Positions 19,082-28,820 of a stretch of DNA of 64,000 nt are shown piece by piece; position 1 is the stretch's first letter, and every line of letters begins with the position of its first letter. Origin of the DNA: Oceanobacillus caeni (GTDB taxonomy: Bacteria; Bacillota; Bacilli; Bacillales; Amphibacillaceae). The notes beneath the pieces were generated by a model. The model ran no database searches, had not been told where the DNA came from, and saw nothing but the letters and a program-made list of their open reading frames with translations. The stretch lies in assembly GCF_019037185.1 (NCBI RefSeq), contig NZ_JAHHXM010000003.1:124001-188000 (forward strand). The letters are read 5' to 3'. A program made the translations under genes and the position numbers.

Positions 19082-20503
19082 CTAACTATGAATTTGAAAA
19101 CCATCTACAGCTAATGCTGCTTCACCAATTACCTCAGACAAAGTAGGATGCGGGTGTATCGTTTGACCGATTTCCCACGCGGTTGCATCTAGTATTTTAG
19201 CTAAGCTAGCTTCTGAAATTAAATCTGTCACATGTGGACCCACTAAATGAATACCTAATATATCATTTGTTTCTTTATCTGAGATAATTTTGGTAAATCC
19301 ATCTGTATCACCATAAACAAGTGCCTTACCAACCGCTGAGAACGGGAATTTTCCAACTTTAATATCAAAACCTTTATCTCTAGCTTCCCTTTCTGTCAGT
19401 CCAATACTAGCCACTTCTGGGTTTGAATATACACAGGAAGGAACTTGTTCATAGTTAATTGGTAAAGGTTGTTTATTAGCAATATGATCGATAGCAACGA
19501 TTCCTTCATGAGATGCTACATGCGCTAATTGCAATCCACCAATAACATCGCCAATTGCATATATATGAGATTCTTCCGTTTGATAAAATTTATTCGTTTG
19601 GATATAACTATTTTCAATAGCTATTCCCGTGTTTTCTAAACCAATATTTTTAATATTTGCTGTTCTACCTACAGAAACTAATATTTTTTCAGCTTCTAAT
19701 GAAATTTTTTCCCCATTTTGTTCTGCCATAATCTTGATGTCTTTATTTTTTTCTAATGTTTCTGGAAGTATTTTCGTTTCTTTTAAAATAGTAACACCTT
19801 TTTTACTTAACCTTTTTTCTACTTCTTTAGCAATTTCGTCATCTTCATTTGGTAAAATACGATCTAAATATTCCACCAATGTAACATGAACATTAAAATC
19901 ACTTAACATAGAAGCCCATTCCACACCTATGACACCTGCACCAACAATAATGATCGACTTCGGTAATTGATCCATTGATAATATTTCATCTGAATTAAGA
20001 ACCTGATCCCCATCATTATTTAGTCCCGGTAACATCTTCGGTTTCGATCCTGTTGCAATAATGACATACTTTGGTATAAGAATCGTATTTTCCGAACCAT
20101 CTTTATATTCAATAGAAATAGTTCCTGGTAAGGGTGAAAAAATACTTGGTCCTAAGATTCGACCAAAACCATGATAGACATCTATTTTATTTTTTTTCAT
20201 TAAACTTTTTACACCAGTGTGTAACTTATCAATAATAGAGCTCTTTCTCTCTTGAACCTTCCAAAAACTAAAAGTAGTATTCTCCGTTTCGATTCCAAAC
20301 TCACTAGCTCTTTTAGTCTGCTGATAAACTTCTGCACTTCTTAATAATGCTTTTGTAGGAATACAACCACGGTGTAAACATGTACCACCAAGTTTTTCTC
20401 TTTCAACAATGGCCACCTTCATCCCAAGTTGACTCGCCCTGATTGCTGCAACATATCCTCCGGTGCCGCCACCAAGAATAACAACATCATATTCGTTAGA
20501 CAT
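19082..20503 (-). CDS. lpdV: Dihydrolipoyl dehydrogenase of the BCKDH complex (E3)
   Basis: A 473-residue flavoprotein disulfide reductase. Motifs are the FAD-binding VILGGGTGGY, the redox disulfide GGTCLHRGCIPTK, the NAD-binding GAGVIGVEWASML, the second FAD motif YAIGDVIGG and the catalytic HPHPTLSE. It reoxidises dihydrolipoamide on BkdB. Its place between bcd and bkdAA marks it as the complex-specific LpdV rather than PdhD. An R3 repeat separates it from bcd. Confidence 0.94.
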   Translation of the reverse strand: MSNEYDVVILGGGTGGYVAAIRASQLGMKVAIVEREKLGGTCLHRGCIPTKALLRSAEVYQQTKRASEFGIETENTTFSFWKVQERKSSIIDKLHTGVKSLMKKNKIDVYHGFGRILGPSIFSPLPGTISIEYKDGSENTILIPKYVIIATGSKPKMLPGLNNDGDQVLNSDEILSMDQLPKSIIIVGAGVIGVEWASMLSDFNVHVTLVEYLDRILPNEDDEIAKEVEKRLSKKGVTILKETKILPETLEKNKDIKIMAEQNGEKISLEAEKILVSVGRTANIKNIGLENTGIAIENSYIQTNKFYQTEESHIYAIGDVIGGLQLAHVASHEGIVAIDHIANKQPLPINYEQVPSCVYSNPEVASIGLTEREARDKGFDIKVGKFPFSAVGKALVYGDTDGFTKIISDKETNDILGIHLVGPHVTDLISEASLAKILDATAWEIGQTIHPHPTLSEVIGEAALAVDGFQIHS

Positions 20504-20520
20504 CCTATCAACCCTTTCGA

Positions 20521-20602
20521 AAACTTGGCGTTCGCTATTAGCTTAGCGTACGCCTTAGTTACACTTATACGGGATAAGAAAGCTTTTATTTTCTTATCTG
20601 CC
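20521..20602 (-). repeat. Structured repeat R3, copy b
   Basis: It starts AAACTTGGCGTTCGCTA on the plus strand. In the minus orientation it reads as a first hairpin (GATAAGAAA/TTTCTTATC), then CGTATAAGTGTAACTAA, then a hairpin GGCGTACGCTA/TAGCGAACGCC and AAGTTT. The ATAAGTG-N2-ACTAA core is shared with R1. It sits between bcd and lpdV inside the operon. Confidence 0.65.
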
Positions 20603-20609
20603 AAAAATC

Positions 20610-21707
20610 TTACTTTCTCCTACTTAAAGCGTGGTGTCCATTGGTTAAAAATTGATTTCTTGAAGCGCGAACGGATGCAATTCTTTCTTCTGCCATACGA
20701 TCCGCTGCTACATATGTAGGGATGTCTGATTTCTTGGATATTTCAAAAATACGGTTAATGTTATGGTAAATGATTTCAACCTTTTTCATTACTCGATTTC
20801 GATTATATCCATTTAATTCATCTGCTACGTTAATGACACCGCCAGCATTAATAATATAATCAGGAGCATAAACGATTCCTTTTTCATGTAACATATCGCC
20901 ATGCTTTGGTAATTTTAATTGATTATTGGCAGAACCTGCGATGACTTTAGCTTTTATTCGATGAATCGTTTCATCGTTAATCGTTGCACCTAATGCACAA
21001 GGAGCATAAATATCACAATCGACATCATAAATATCGTCTGGATCTATCGCTGTTGCTTTAAATGCTTCAGCAGCGCGTTTTACTGCTTGTTCATTGATAT
21101 CTGTAACAATTATTTTTGCCCCTTCTTTATAAAGATGTTCACATAAAGAGTAAGCAACATTACCAACACCTTGAACAGCCACTGTTTTACCTTCTAATGA
21201 ATCACTTCCAAATGCTTCCTTTGCTGCAGCTTTCATCCCCATATATACACCATAGGCAGTTACTGGTGATGGGTTACCGGATGAACCGAATTCTGGTGAA
21301 ATTCCTGTTACATAATCTGTTTCTAAATGAATAAGGTCCATATCTTCAACAGTTGTACCTACATCCTCTGCTGTGATGTAACGTCCATTTAAACTTTGAA
21401 TGTAACGGCCAAATGCACGAAATAGCTCTGGATTTTTATCTTTTCTAGGATCACCAATTATAACTGTTTTACCACCGCCTAAATCTAAACCCGCAGCAGC
21501 GTTTTTGTATGTCATACCTTTCGCAAGTCTTAATGCATCCTCTACTGCAGCCTCTTCTGTGGCGTAAGTCCACATACGTGTACCGCCTAATGCAGGTCCA
21601 AGCGTTGTATCATGTAAAGCAATAATTGCCTTTAAACCTGAATTTTTATCTTGGCAAAATAAAACCTGTTCATAATCATATTTTTCCATTTCAACGAATA
21701 TTGACAT
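20610..21707 (-). CDS. bcd: Leucine dehydrogenase
   Basis: A 365-residue NAD-dependent amino acid dehydrogenase. The catalytic Lys lies in [10 protein letters not shown] and the dinucleotide-binding glycines in [10 protein letters not shown]. Blocks such as [12 protein letters not shown] and [12 protein letters not shown] are nearly identical to B. cereus leucine dehydrogenase. It deaminates leucine, isoleucine and valine to the keto acids used by the BCKDH complex encoded downstream. B. subtilis has ptb and buk around bcd; here they are missing. A TATAAT-like -10 is visible about 110 bases upstream, and no sigma-54 (GG-N10-GC) promoter was found. Confidence 0.95.
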   Translation of the reverse strand: MSIFVEMEKYDYEQVLFCQDKNSGLKAIIALHDTTLGPALGGTRMWTYATEEAAVEDALRLAKGMTYKNAAAGLDLGGGKTVIIGDPRKDKNPELFRAFGRYIQSLNGRYITAEDVGTTVEDMDLIHLETDYVTGISPEFGSSGNPSPVTAYGVYMGMKAAAKEAFGSDSLEGKTVAVQGVGNVAYSLCEHLYKEGAKIIVTDINEQAVKRAAEAFKATAIDPDDIYDVDCDIYAPCALGATINDETIHRIKAKVIAGSANNQLKLPKHGDMLHEKGIVYAPDYIINAGGVINVADELNGYNRNRVMKKVEIIYHNINRIFEISKKSDIPTYVAADRMAEERIASVRASRNQFLTNGHHALSRRK

Positions 21708-21895
21708 AAGTAATCACTCCAATTAACTTTGGTAATTTTAGCCAAATGGCTGTAAATAGTATTGGCTATTTATGCCCTATTGTATTAAATTGTTTAAATA
21801 TCTGCAGATTTATTAATTATATCATTAAAAGTTAATTTATTATTAATAAAACGATAAAAAAATTAGATTATTTAGTTATAATAGACTTTTATACA

Positions 21896-22023
21896 TGTTC
21901 AAAAAGGAGGATGAAAAGGGCCAAGGTCGGCTAAATGCGCAACGTCTTATCGTTTTCAAAGACGTGACTGAACTTAGTCGAAGGTCCTTAGTACCGAAGT
22001 GTCATTTTCACTAAACTTTTTGA
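21896..22023 (+). repeat. MITE-like repeat R2, copy b (short)
   Basis: A 128-bp element with ends TGTTCAAAAAGGAGG and AAACTTTTTGA. Its block AGGTCGGCTAAATGCGCAACGTCT matches copy c (63500) at AGGTCGGCTAAGATCGTAAAGTCT. It is internally deleted relative to the other copies. Together with the bcd promoter area it fills the 403-base gap between bcd and yqzF; I see nothing else there. Confidence 0.65.
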
Positions 22024-22110
22024 TTTATCACCCTTTTTAACTTGTCGATTACAACTTTATTGAGCATGTCTGCTATACTATATATGAAATAATATAGAGG
22101 GGTAAAATAT

Positions 22111-22350
22111 ATGAGAATTTTAGCGCTATTATTGCTTTTAGCTCCCGGATTAGTATCTGTTTTTGGAATTAAATTAATGAGAGATTCCATTTTTGCAGAA
22201 TACTATCCTTTCTTGCTAAACGCTGGGTTTCAATTTTTTATTGGATTTATACTTTTTGTATTAGGTTTTGCTTTTATAGGAGGATTTATTATTTATCGAG
22301 ACAAAAAAAACAAATATCGTGCAATTCCCGACGAGAAAAAAAGTGAATAA
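22111..22350 (+). CDS. yqzF: DUF2627 membrane protein YqzF
   Basis: A 79-residue protein with two predicted membrane helices (residues about 3-22 and 38-62) and a charged cytoplasmic tail (YRDKKNKYRAIPDEKK). The PGLVSVFGIKLMRD and GGFIIYRDKK blocks match the DUF2627 family, whose B. subtilis member YqzF also lies near the bkd genes. GAGGGG precedes the ATG. The function is unknown. Confidence 0.85.
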   Translation: MRILALLLLLAPGLVSVFGIKLMRDSIFAEYYPFLLNAGFQFFIGFILFVLGFAFIGGFIIYRDKKNKYRAIPDEKKSE

Positions 22351-22438
22351 AAATATATCTATTTTTTAATTTTCTATTAGATTAATAAAAAAATTGTGTT
22401 ATTATATAGAATAATCAACCAGATCAGGGGGATAAAGT

Positions 22439-23785
22439 ATGAAAGTAGCAAAATTCGGAGGTAGCTCCGTAGCAAACGCAACTCAAATCAAAAAGGTTGC
22501 CGAAATCATTAAAAGCGATCCGGAGAGAAAATTTATTGTTGTTTCTGCTCCAGGTAAACGCGATAGTAACGATTTCAAAATGACAGATATGCTTATCAAT
22601 ATGGGAACTGCCTATATCAATGATGAAAATTATGAAGATTACTATTCCATCGTTTTAAAACGATTTAAGGATATTATTGATGAATTAAATCTTTCCTCAT
22701 CATTACTTGAAGAAATTGAAAGGTCCATTAAACAAACACTCTCCGAAAATGTTTCTAATGATGTGAAAATGGATTCTGTTAAAGCGATTGGTGAAAATAA
22801 TAACGCAAAGATTATAAGTGCTTATTTATCTGATATTGGATTAACGGCAAATTACATGAACCCGAAACAAGCCGGTATTATCGTAAGTGATGAACCTGGA
22901 AATGCACAAATATTACCTGAGAGCTTTCCGAAAATGTATTCATTGCGAGAACAGGAAGGTATCATCGTTATACCGGGATTTTTTGGTTATACCAATAAAG
23001 GAAAACTCGTTACTTTCTCAAGAGGGGGATCCGATATTACAGGATCGATTGTAGCAGCTGGAGTACAGGCTAGTCTATACGAAAACTTTACAGATGTGAA
23101 TTCTGTTTATACAGTCAATCCAAATATTGTTGATAACCCGAAAGAAATTACAGAATTAACTTATAAGGAAATGCGAGAATTGTCTTATGCCGGATTTTCT
23201 GTTTTCCATGATGAAGCATTGATTCCAGCTATTAAAGCTAAAATTCCTGTTTGTATTAAGAATACAAATAATCCAGATGCAAAAGGCACATTAATTCTAG
23301 CCGAAAGAGAAGTAAATGATAAATGTGTATCGGGTATTGCTAGTGATACTGGATTCTGTAGCCTTTACGTAAGCAAGTATCTAATGAACAGAGAAATTGG
23401 TTTTGGTCGTAAGCTTTTACATATTCTAGAGGACGAAGGTATATCATTTGAACACGCGCCATCTGGAATTGATGATATGTCCGTTATCATAAGAGAACAC
23501 CGATTAACTCCTGAAAAAGAAGAGCTAGTTATAAAGCGTATTAATGATGAACTTCATCCTGATACAGTTAGTCTTCAAAGAGGTATCGCAGTAGTAATGA
23601 TTGTCGGTGAAGGGTTAGTTAAAACAGTCGGCGTCGCTCATCGCGCAACTTCTGCATTCTATAATGCAAATGTTAATATTGAGATGATCAACCAAGGTTC
23701 TTCAGAAGTTTCCATGATGTTTGGTATTCAAGCAGTTGACATGGATAAAGCTATTCGTTCTTTATACCAAGCATTCTTTGAGTAA
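22439..23785 (+). CDS. thrD: Aspartate kinase (aspartokinase III type)
   Basis: A 448-residue aspartokinase close to B. subtilis YclM/ThrD. The catalytic domain has KFGGSSVA at the N-terminus and FSRGGSDITGS. Two C-terminal ACT regions follow, ending in NIEMINQGSSEVSMMFG. It phosphorylates aspartate at the entry to lysine, threonine, methionine and ectoine synthesis. A GGGGG motif lies seven bases before the ATG. Close promoter-like hexamers (TTGTGT and TATAGAAT) lie just upstream, and the short leader has no room for a lysine riboswitch. Ectoine supply in a halophile is possible but only inference. Confidence 0.92.
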   Translation: MKVAKFGGSSVANATQIKKVAEIIKSDPERKFIVVSAPGKRDSNDFKMTDMLINMGTAYINDENYEDYYSIVLKRFKDIIDELNLSSSLLEEIERSIKQTLSENVSNDVKMDSVKAIGENNNAKIISAYLSDIGLTANYMNPKQAGIIVSDEPGNAQILPESFPKMYSLREQEGIIVIPGFFGYTNKGKLVTFSRGGSDITGSIVAAGVQASLYENFTDVNSVYTVNPNIVDNPKEITELTYKEMRELSYAGFSVFHDEALIPAIKAKIPVCIKNTNNPDAKGTLILAEREVNDKCVSGIASDTGFCSLYVSKYLMNREIGFGRKLLHILEDEGISFEHAPSGIDDMSVIIREHRLTPEKEELVIKRINDELHPDTVSLQRGIAVVMIVGEGLVKTVGVAHRATSAFYNANVNIEMINQGSSEVSMMFGIQAVDMDKAIRSLYQAFFE

Positions 23786-23843
23786 TAAAATGTTGTTCCC
23801 ATAATAGTTTGGGTAACATGTACAGTGATTTTTTATTTTGTAA

Positions 23844-23878
23844 GGCATTCGCCAAATTTAAGCGAATGCCAATTTTTT
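23844..23878. terminator. Bidirectional terminator between thrD and spo0A
   Basis: GGCATTCGC (23844-23852) and GCGAATGCC (23862-23870) form a perfect 9-bp stem, followed by TTTTTT on the plus strand. A-rich sequence on the left gives Ts for the minus transcript. Confidence 0.88.
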
Positions 23879-23888
23879 ATTTATTTTA

Positions 23889-24662
23889 TTAGCTGGCCTT
23901 ATGCTCTAAACGTAAACGATCGGCTACCATAGCAATAAACTCGGAATTAGTCGGTTTTGCTTTAGAGATATTGATGGTATATCCAAATAGTTTGGAAATG
24001 GAGTCAATATTCCCTCTGCTCCATGCCACCTCAATTGCATGTCGAATCGCTCTTTCAACTCTTGAAGAAGTTGTATTAAATTTCTTAGCTATAGCTGGAT
24101 ATAATACTTTGGTAATCGAACCAAGTAGTTCAATATCATTATAAACCATTGTAATGGCCTCACGAAGGTACATATAGCCTTTAATGTGTGCAGGCACGCC
24201 TATTTCATGGATAATATTTGTAATACTTGCTTCTAAATCATGTTTCTTCTCTTTCTTTATTGATGTTTTTACATTTGATTGTATAATTTGTTTACCCTCA
24301 ACCTGTCTAATTTGATCAGCCAAGTGATCGAGATCAAATGGTTTTAAAATAAAATAAGATGCTCCTAAATCAACGGCTTTTTTCATCACTTCCTCTTGAC
24401 CAAAAGCTGTCAACATAATTACGTTAGACTTCAATCCTCTTTCTCTTATTGTATTTAAAACCGCTAAGCCATCAATATGCGGCATAATAATATCTAACAC
24501 TAATACATCTGGTTCAATTTCGTCTAAAAGATTTAAACAATCCTTTCCATTATGTGCAGTTCCAATTATTTCAATATCATCTTGTGCATCAAAATAATCT
24601 TCCATCATTTGTATTAATTCTCTATTATCATCTACTAATCCCACTTTTATCTTTTTCAACAA
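23889..24662 (-). CDS. spo0A: Sporulation master response regulator Spo0A
   Basis: A 257-residue response regulator. The receiver domain has the acidic pair Asp11/Asp12, the phosphoacceptor Asp57 (VLVLDIIMP), the switch Thr in MLTAFG and Lys in FILKPFD. The C-terminal Spo0A DNA-binding domain ends [16 protein letters not shown], the region that contacts sigma-A. It receives phosphate through the phosphorelay and controls entry into sporulation. A sigma-H promoter and paired 0A boxes lie upstream. Confidence 0.97.
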   Translation of the reverse strand: MLKKIKVGLVDDNRELIQMMEDYFDAQDDIEIIGTAHNGKDCLNLLDEIEPDVLVLDIIMPHIDGLAVLNTIRERGLKSNVIMLTAFGQEEVMKKAVDLGASYFILKPFDLDHLADQIRQVEGKQIIQSNVKTSIKKEKKHDLEASITNIIHEIGVPAHIKGYMYLREAITMVYNDIELLGSITKVLYPAIAKKFNTTSSRVERAIRHAIEVAWSRGNIDSISKLFGYTINISKAKPTNSEFIAMVADRLRLEHKAS

Positions 24663-24708
24663 AAGCTCCTCCTTTAATATATGTACGAATACTTTTCCTT
24701 TTTATGAT

Positions 24709-24735
24709 ATTCTACAAAAGATCTAAATATCCTTT
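24709..24735 (-). promoter_or_regulatory. Sigma-H promoter of spo0A
   Basis: On the minus strand AAAGGATAT (24735-24727) matches the -35 consensus RnAGGAwWW. After an 11-base spacer, GTAGAAT (24715-24709) matches the -10 consensus RnnGAAT. It lies 47 bases upstream of the spo0A start codon, as the Ps promoter does in B. subtilis. Confidence 0.8.
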
Positions 24736-24798
24736 TATTTATTTAAAAAGTTTCTGTTTTATTACTTTTCCTCAATATTTCTTTGTTTTTCTCTCTTT

Positions 24799-24817
24799 TA
24801 CGACATTAAATGTCGAA
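24799..24817. promoter_or_regulatory. Paired 0A boxes upstream of spo0A
   Basis: TTACGACA and TGTCGAA flank a three-base centre as an inverted pair; the second is a perfect 0A-box core TGTCGAA. They lie about 65 bases upstream of the sigma-H -35 and suit Spo0A autoregulation. Confidence 0.6.
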
Positions 24818-24831
24818 AAATATTCAACATA

Positions 24832-24870
24832 AAAAGTGATTTGTTATGAACGTCATAACAAATCACTTTT
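24832..24870 (-). terminator. Terminator of spoIVB
   Basis: AAAAGTGATTTGTTATGA and its exact reverse complement are separated by three bases, a perfect 18-bp stem. It overlaps the region upstream of the spo0A control sites, so it also insulates spo0A from spoIVB transcription. Confidence 0.85.
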
Positions 24871-24872
24871 CT

Positions 24873-26168
24873 TTAACTAGCCTCTTTTTTATTATCGTAT
24901 ATATCTATACCCGCATCTTGCAACATCCATTCTATATGGACACCGTAACCACTAGTTGGATCATTTACAAAAACATGGGTAACTGCACCGATAACTTTTC
25001 CATCTTGAATAATTGGACTACCACTCATTCCTTGAACAATTCCGCCTGTTTTTTCTAACAGTTTTTCATCTGTTATTTGGATAACCATGCCTTTTGTAGC
25101 AGGGTATTTTTGAGGTACACTGCTAATAATTTCAATATCATACTCTTCTACCTTTTCTCCATCGACTACTGTTAAAATCTTCGCTGGTCCTTCTTTTACT
25201 TCATGTGATAAAGCTATTGGCATTGGTTTATCGTATTTACCATTTTTTATATCTTCATTTAATTTACCAAAAATACCAAAAGGACTATTTTTAGTAATGT
25301 TCCCAATGACATTTTGGTTAGATGAAAATTTTGCTTGTTTTTCTCCGGGAATTCCGTTATTTCCTTTTTCGATGGAGGTAACTGACGATCGAACAATGGT
25401 TCCATCATTAATTTCTACTGGTTTTTTTGTATCCATATCTGAAATAATATGGCCTAAAGCACCGTATTTCTTAGATTGTGGCTCAAAAAAAGTCATTGTT
25501 CCAATACCAGCGGCTGAATCCCTTATATACAATCCAATTTTATATTCATTTTCTTTATCATCAAGAATTGGCTCTAGTTTCGTTTCAATAAATTCTTTAC
25601 CCCTTTTTACTGTAATATTTAAATCTTTATTCTTTTCCCCTGCTTCGACTACATAATCTTTAATTTCATTCATCTCTTTAATTGGATTATCATTAATTTT
25701 AACAATAACATCACCAACATTTATCTCTGCTTCTTCCCCTGGTGAAACTGTTTTGTCTTTTGTATTGACGAGATGATGTCCAACTACTAAAACTCCGCGT
25801 GTTTGTAATTGTACACCTATCGATTGACCTCCAGGTATGACTTGTATATCCTCTAATACCGAAAGGTTCACTTTTTTAATCGGGAAACCATTCACTTCAT
25901 AAACTAATTCACTTGATCCAGAGTCACCAGCATAGAACATGGAATTATCAATTGCTTCAACATGATCACTATTTGCGGATACCGTTACGTTTTCTCCAAC
26001 CTGTGGTAATTCAATTGGATTTTCATTATTTAAAGTTACTACTTCACTAGGAATTGAAAAATATTTGTTTATAGGGGTTATGAAAGGAAATGTAACAAAA
26101 ACCAAAAGGAGTATAACACCTATCAATTGCCTTACTGTATTTAATTTAGGTATTTTCATTTGGTTCAC
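24873..26168 (-). CDS. spoIVB: SpoIVB serine peptidase (sigma-K checkpoint signal)
   Basis: A 431-residue S50 serine peptidase. A single membrane helix (residues about 11-30) leads into the space between mother cell and forespore. A PDZ domain (about 120-200) precedes the catalytic part with His in [10 protein letters not shown] and Ser in [11 protein letters not shown]. The protein is made in the forespore, cleaves SpoIVFA and so allows SpoIVFB to process pro-sigma-K. AAGGAG precedes the ATG. spoIVB upstream of spo0A is the standard order. No clear sigma-G promoter was fixed by eye. Confidence 0.95.
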   Translation of the reverse strand: MNQMKIPKLNTVRQLIGVILLLVFVTFPFITPINKYFSIPSEVVTLNNENPIELPQVGENVTVSANSDHVEAIDNSMFYAGDSGSSELVYEVNGFPIKKVNLSVLEDIQVIPGGQSIGVQLQTRGVLVVGHHLVNTKDKTVSPGEEAEINVGDVIVKINDNPIKEMNEIKDYVVEAGEKNKDLNITVKRGKEFIETKLEPILDDKENEYKIGLYIRDSAAGIGTMTFFEPQSKKYGALGHIISDMDTKKPVEINDGTIVRSSVTSIEKGNNGIPGEKQAKFSSNQNVIGNITKNSPFGIFGKLNEDIKNGKYDKPMPIALSHEVKEGPAKILTVVDGEKVEEYDIEIISSVPQKYPATKGMVIQITDEKLLEKTGGIVQGMSGSPIIQDGKVIGAVTHVFVNDPTSGYGVHIEWMLQDAGIDIYDNKKEAS

Positions 26169-26390
26169 TCTCCTTAACTCTAACCACCCAGACCATTACT
26201 TCTTTTCAATTTATATCTGTATATTTAATTTGACCCTATGACGTCGGTTTTAAACTGGAGAAACTTAAGAAAAGATGTCTATCTTTACCTTAAAAAAATG
26301 TATAAAAAGGAGTATAAGTCTTTCATGCAAGGTTTTAGTATAAATTTCCTTGGTTATTTATTCATATTTAGGATTTAATTATGATGAGGT

Positions 26391-26542
26391 AATAAAGAAG
26401 ACTTCCGTCAGCGGGGGTTTTCTTTCTCCCCCACTGATGGTTAGTCACACTTATCGGACTTTTCCGGGCAGTTGATCTTCCACCTACCTTCTTTGTTCCC
26501 TAGAAGCTTGTGTGGGAATCTTACTGCCCATTTAGGTGGGAC
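26391..26542 (-). repeat. Dispersed structured repeat R1, copy C
   Basis: Read on the minus strand it starts CCCACCTAAATGGGCAGTAAG and ends GGAAGTCTTCTTTATT. GGGCAGT and AACTGCCC can close a long first stem, GATAAGTGTGACTAA follows, and CCATCAGTGGGGG pairs with CCCCCGCTGACGG. The base changes in the terminal stem keep most pairs. It occupies the 440-base gap between spoIVB and recN, which otherwise holds only the recN terminator. Confidence 0.85.
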
Positions 26543-26562
26543 AAAATTAATTGATATAAAAT

Positions 26563-26596
26563 AAAAAAGCCAGATGATTTAGTTTCTGACTTTTAT
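26563..26596 (-). terminator. Terminator of recN
   Basis: On the minus strand AAAGTCAGA and TCTGGCTTT form a stem with one G-U pair followed by TTTTTT, just after the recN stop codon. Confidence 0.75.
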
Positions 26597-26607
26597 TGGA
26601 TAAATAT

Positions 26608-28317
26608 TCAACTAATTGTTTGTTTAAAATTGGATGCTAAGTCCAATAATTCCTTTGCATGCTCTTTCGCTGTATCCGTTAGCTTTGTTCCGGTTATCAT
26701 TCTGCTTAATTCATTAATTTGTTCATCCATAGTTAGTTCTTTAACTGTCGAAACCGTTCGATTGTATTTTTCTTCTTTCTTAATAAACTTATGTGTATCA
26801 GCCATTGCAGCAACTTGTGGTAAATGTGTAATGCAAAGAACTTGAGAGTCATGTGATATTTGATGAATTTTCTCAGCCATCGCTTGCGCAACTCTGCCAC
26901 TAACTCCTGTATCAACTTCATCAAAAATAACACTAGTCACCCCTTGATGCTTTGCAAATAATTTTTTAAGGACTAACATAATTCGGGATAATTCGCCACC
27001 AGAAGCCACTTTGTTCAACACCTTTAAAGGTTCTCCAGGGTTAGTTGAAATTAAAAACTGTATTTTATCAAAGCCATTTTTATGTAACTTCGGATTTTGA
27101 TTCTGATCTTCGTCTAAACTAAAAGCAATGGAAAAAGAAGCCTTTTCTAAATATAAATCTTTAAATTCACTTTCTACCGCTTTTGTTAATTGATCGGCTA
27201 ATTTTTTTCGAATATCATGTAATTGCTTCGCCTCTAATAATGCATCCTTTTCCAGTTCTTCAATTTGCATTAACAAGGAAGTAAGATGTGTATCTTTATT
27301 TGTTAATTCCTCAATTTCTTCCTCGACCTTCGCAAGATACTCTATGACTTCATTTACACTTCCACCATACTTCTTTTTTAATCGGTTTATTTCATTTAAC
27401 CTTGATTCAATTTCATTTAATCTTTCTGGATTGAATTGTAAAGAATCTAATCTATTTCTTAATTCATAAGCAAAATCTTCCAAGGTATAATAATGATTAG
27501 CAAGCTTCTCGGAATTTTCTTGAATAAAAGGATCGACTTTAAGATTTTCTTCCATGGAAACAAGTGCTTTGTTTAACCAGTCTAGCGCCCTTCCCTCACC
27601 GTACAAAGCATTATAAGCATTCGTTAATGACGAATAAATTTTCTCAAAATTAACTAGGCTATTGCGTTCCTCTTCTAATTCATGATCCTCATTCGGTACT
27701 AAATTCGCTTGTTCAATTTCATTTTTTTGAAATTCCAAAAGATCGAGACGATGAGCCATTTCTTGTTCATTTTCATTTAATTGTTTGTATCTATTTTTCA
27801 AAGTTGTTAGCCGTTCAAACAGTATCGTGTATTCTTCCTTTGCTTTCTTAATCAAATTTGGTTCATACATATCAAGAAAATCCAAATGGTTATCGGCGTC
27901 CATTAACACCTGAGTCTCGTGTTGACTGTGTATATCAATTAACTTTTGACCAAATTCTTTTAAAATCGCAAGGGTCACTAACTTACTATTTACACGGCAA
28001 ATACTTTTACCAGAAGCTGTAATTGTTCTTTCTAAAACAATTTGCCCATCTTGTATATCGACACCAAATTGTTTCGCAACGTCATAAATTGGATGGGCAT
28101 GATTATCAATAATAAATAACCCTTCTATTTCACTTTTTTTTGAACCGTGCCTAACAAACTCAACAGAACCTCGACCACCAGCTAATAACTGGATTGCATC
28201 AATAATAATGGATTTTCCTGCTCCAGTCTCTCCGGTTAATACGGTTAAACCTTCCGTAAAGGTAATAGAAATTTCTTCTATAATTGCAAAGTCACGTATT
28301 GATAACTCTGTTAACAA
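26608..28317 (-). CDS. recN: DNA repair protein RecN
   Basis: A 569-residue SMC-like ATPase for double-strand break repair. Walker A is GETGAGKSIIIDA. A long coiled coil runs from about residue 150 to 370. The C-terminal half has the ABC signature ASGGELSRIMLVLK and Walker B VIFDEVDTGVSG, then the switch His in ITHLPQVAAMAD. Start is TTG at 28317 behind GGGGTGA. It ends the leftward run from ispA through OLE, oapA, yqxC and argR. Confidence 0.96.
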   Translation of the reverse strand: MLTELSIRDFAIIEEISITFTEGLTVLTGETGAGKSIIIDAIQLLAGGRGSVEFVRHGSKKSEIEGLFIIDNHAHPIYDVAKQFGVDIQDGQIVLERTITASGKSICRVNSKLVTLAILKEFGQKLIDIHSQHETQVLMDADNHLDFLDMYEPNLIKKAKEEYTILFERLTTLKNRYKQLNENEQEMAHRLDLLEFQKNEIEQANLVPNEDHELEEERNSLVNFEKIYSSLTNAYNALYGEGRALDWLNKALVSMEENLKVDPFIQENSEKLANHYYTLEDFAYELRNRLDSLQFNPERLNEIESRLNEINRLKKKYGGSVNEVIEYLAKVEEEIEELTNKDTHLTSLLMQIEELEKDALLEAKQLHDIRKKLADQLTKAVESEFKDLYLEKASFSIAFSLDEDQNQNPKLHKNGFDKIQFLISTNPGEPLKVLNKVASGGELSRIMLVLKKLFAKHQGVTSVIFDEVDTGVSGRVAQAMAEKIHQISHDSQVLCITHLPQVAAMADTHKFIKKEEKYNRTVSTVKELTMDEQINELSRMITGTKLTDTAKEHAKELLDLASNFKQTIS

Positions 28318-28338
28318 ACAAAATCACCCCATAATGCT

Positions 28339-28788
28339 TTAAAGCATATTAATTAATCGATTTTTAATTTCCTCAGACTCTGCTTCTGTCCTACAAATAA
28401 TTAAACATGTATCGTCTCCACAAATGGTACCCATTATTTCGTCCCAATCCAAATTATCAACTAAAACACCAATGGAGTGGGCGTTTCCTGGCAATGTTTT
28501 TAATACAATAAAATGACTTGCAGAATCAATTTTAACGAAAACATCAATAATCATTCTTTTTAATTTTTCAAGTGGGTTATACCTTTGATCTGCAGGAAGG
28601 CTGTAGGCGTATCTCCCGTTACTTGTTGGGACTTTCACGAGTTGCAATTCCTTGATATCTCTAGAAACTGTAGCCTGAGTCACATTAAAATCTAGAGCTT
28701 TTAACCGATCAACTAAATCATCTTGTGTCTCAATTTCATTCTCTGTTATTAATTCTCGAATTTTTAAATGCCGTTGAATTTTACTCAT
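28339..28788 (-). CDS. argR: Arginine repressor ArgR/AhrC
   Basis: A 149-residue transcription regulator. The winged-helix N-terminus has [16 protein letters not shown]. The C-terminal arginine-sensing hexamerisation domain has [30 protein letters not shown]. It represses arginine synthesis and activates catabolism. AAGGAG lies upstream of the ATG. The position between yqxC and recN is conserved in Bacilli. Confidence 0.96.
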   Translation of the reverse strand: MSKIQRHLKIRELITENEIETQDDLVDRLKALDFNVTQATVSRDIKELQLVKVPTSNGRYAYSLPADQRYNPLEKLKRMIIDVFVKIDSASHFIVLKTLPGNAHSIGVLVDNLDWDEIMGTICGDDTCLIICRTEAESEEIKNRLINML

Positions 28789-28820
28789 TAACTACTTCTC
28801 CTTATTTCATGAAAATACCA

